Below are positions 4,804 to 5,249 of a stretch of DNA of 5,249 nt, piece by piece. The translations under genes and the position numbers were made by a program. Under the pieces are notes generated by a model, which was given only the letters and a program-made list of their open reading frames with translations, ran no database searches and was not told the origin of the DNA. The stretch is from Pseudomonadota bacterium (GTDB lineage Bacteria > Pseudomonadota > Alphaproteobacteria > Sphingomonadales > Sphingomonadaceae). Position 1 is the first letter of the stretch, and every line of letters begins with the position of its first letter. The DNA lies in assembly GCA_947474905.1 (NCBI GenBank), contig CANJKQ010000106.1, positions 1 through 5,249 on the forward strand, given 5' to 3'.

Positions 4804-5229
4804 ATGAACACGAAAACCGACACGCCGTTTGCCAATGCGGCGATCGCCTATGCGATGATCCGCGTCGGCGATCTCGATGCTTCGATCGATTTCTATACCC
4901 GCGTGCTCGGCATGACGCTGATGCACCGCGAGGAATTTCCCGCCGGACGTTTCACGCTCGCTTTCCTCGGGTACGCGTTGCCCGGTGTCGCGAGCCCGGT
5001 GACGATCGAGCTGACCTATAATTGGGGCCGCAGCGAAGCCTATACCCACGGCACTGGCTTCGGCCACATCGCGCTGCGCGTGACCGACATCTACGCCGCC
5101 ACCGCTGCGGCCGAGGCAGCGGGTGCCACGGTCGTCCGCCCTGCCGGGCCGATGAAGGCAGGAACCGAAGTCATCGCGTTCCTGACCGATCCGGACGGCT
5201 ACCGCATCGAGCTGGTCGCCGGTCACTGA
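4804..5229 (+). CDS. gloA: Glyoxalase I (lactoylglutathione lyase)-like VOC protein with Tyr at the first metal position
   Basis: Glyoxalase I turns the hemithioacetal of methylglyoxal and glutathione into S-lactoylglutathione in the cytoplasm, using a metal (Ni in E. coli, Zn in human). The protein has 141 residues, close to E. coli GloA (135), with about 11 extra at the N-terminus. Two VOC half-modules are visible: MIRVGDLDASIDFYTRVLGM (18-37) with TIELTYNWG (67-75), and GFGHIALRV (85-93) with FLTDPDGYRIEL (126-137). Of the metal ligands, Glu69, His88 and Glu136 are kept. The first, His5 in E. coli and Gln33 in human, is Tyr16 (TAT) here. Arg20 and Asn73 match human Arg37 and Asn103, which hold glutathione, so the substrate site looks kept. 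ATG at 4804 is chosen because the family similarity begins just after it and GAGA lies 9 bases upstream; the frame is also open from a GTG at 4729, which lies inside the promoter. Divergent from tetR. The Tyr change could mean altered metal use or another substrate. Confidence 0.88.
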   Translation: MNTKTDTPFANAAIAYAMIRVGDLDASIDFYTRVLGMTLMHREEFPAGRFTLAFLGYALPGVASPVTIELTYNWGRSEAYTHGTGFGHIALRVTDIYAATAAAEAAGATVVRPAGPMKAGTEVIAFLTDPDGYRIELVAGH

Positions 5230-5249
5230 TCCCGCTTGCCCGCGCCTAC
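5230..5249. other. End of window after the glyoxalase gene
   Basis: Twenty bases with no visible feature; no terminator stem can be seen before the edge. Confidence 0.5.

Noticed and set aside
4738..5226. Long minus-strand open frame antisense to the glyoxalase gene
   Set aside because: It is a shadow of the GC-rich GloA codons; the plus strand carries all family motifs.

Overview
The window comes from a GC-rich bacterium, most likely a proteobacterium. An alphaproteobacterium of sphingomonad type is my best guess, judged only from codon use and from the GloA/TetR and Kup sequences; DUF2844/DUF3443 genes are also common in Burkholderiales. No mobile element, RNA gene or CRISPR array is recognisable.

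Layout. (1) Bases 1-90, minus strand: the first 30 codons of a Kup-type K+ transporter, cut by the left edge. The start is TTG with a good ribosome binding site. Its upstream DNA (91-446) has no clear gene but holds three small inverted repeats close together. (2) Bases 447-3667, minus strand: three genes for exported proteins in one direction, which read as DUF2844 protein, DUF3443 lipoprotein and WXXGXW (YXWGXW) repeat protein. DUF2844 and DUF3443 overlap by one base (TAGTG). The cluster looks damaged or mis-sequenced at three points. DUF3443 has an in-frame TAG at codon 135 and a likely one-base loss in a T run just before its natural end. The WXXGXW gene has a likely one-base gain in a T run inside its signal peptide. 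(3) Bases 3668-4062: no recognisable gene, but a candidate promoter for DUF2844. (4) Bases 4063-5229: a divergent pair, a TetR-family repressor (minus) and a glyoxalase I (GloA-like) enzyme (plus). They are separated by 132 bp containing repeated AGAGAG-type motifs over the likely gloA promoter and a 9-bp leader hairpin.

How the genes may work together. The TetR/GloA pair recalls the E. coli NemR-controlled gloA arrangement and suggests an aldehyde or electrophile response. The enzyme keeps three of four metal ligands but has Tyr where E. coli GloA has His and human GLO1 has Gln. The DUF2844/DUF3443/WXXGXW genes probably make a set of envelope or surface proteins of unknown role. DUF3443 carries two Asp-Thr/Ser-Gly motifs, like the two lobes of pepsin-type aspartic proteases. 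The most interesting points are the three lesions in one operon (decay or sequencing error), the aspartic-protease-like motif pair, the Tyr-substituted glyoxalase, and the operator and leader structure between tetR and gloA.
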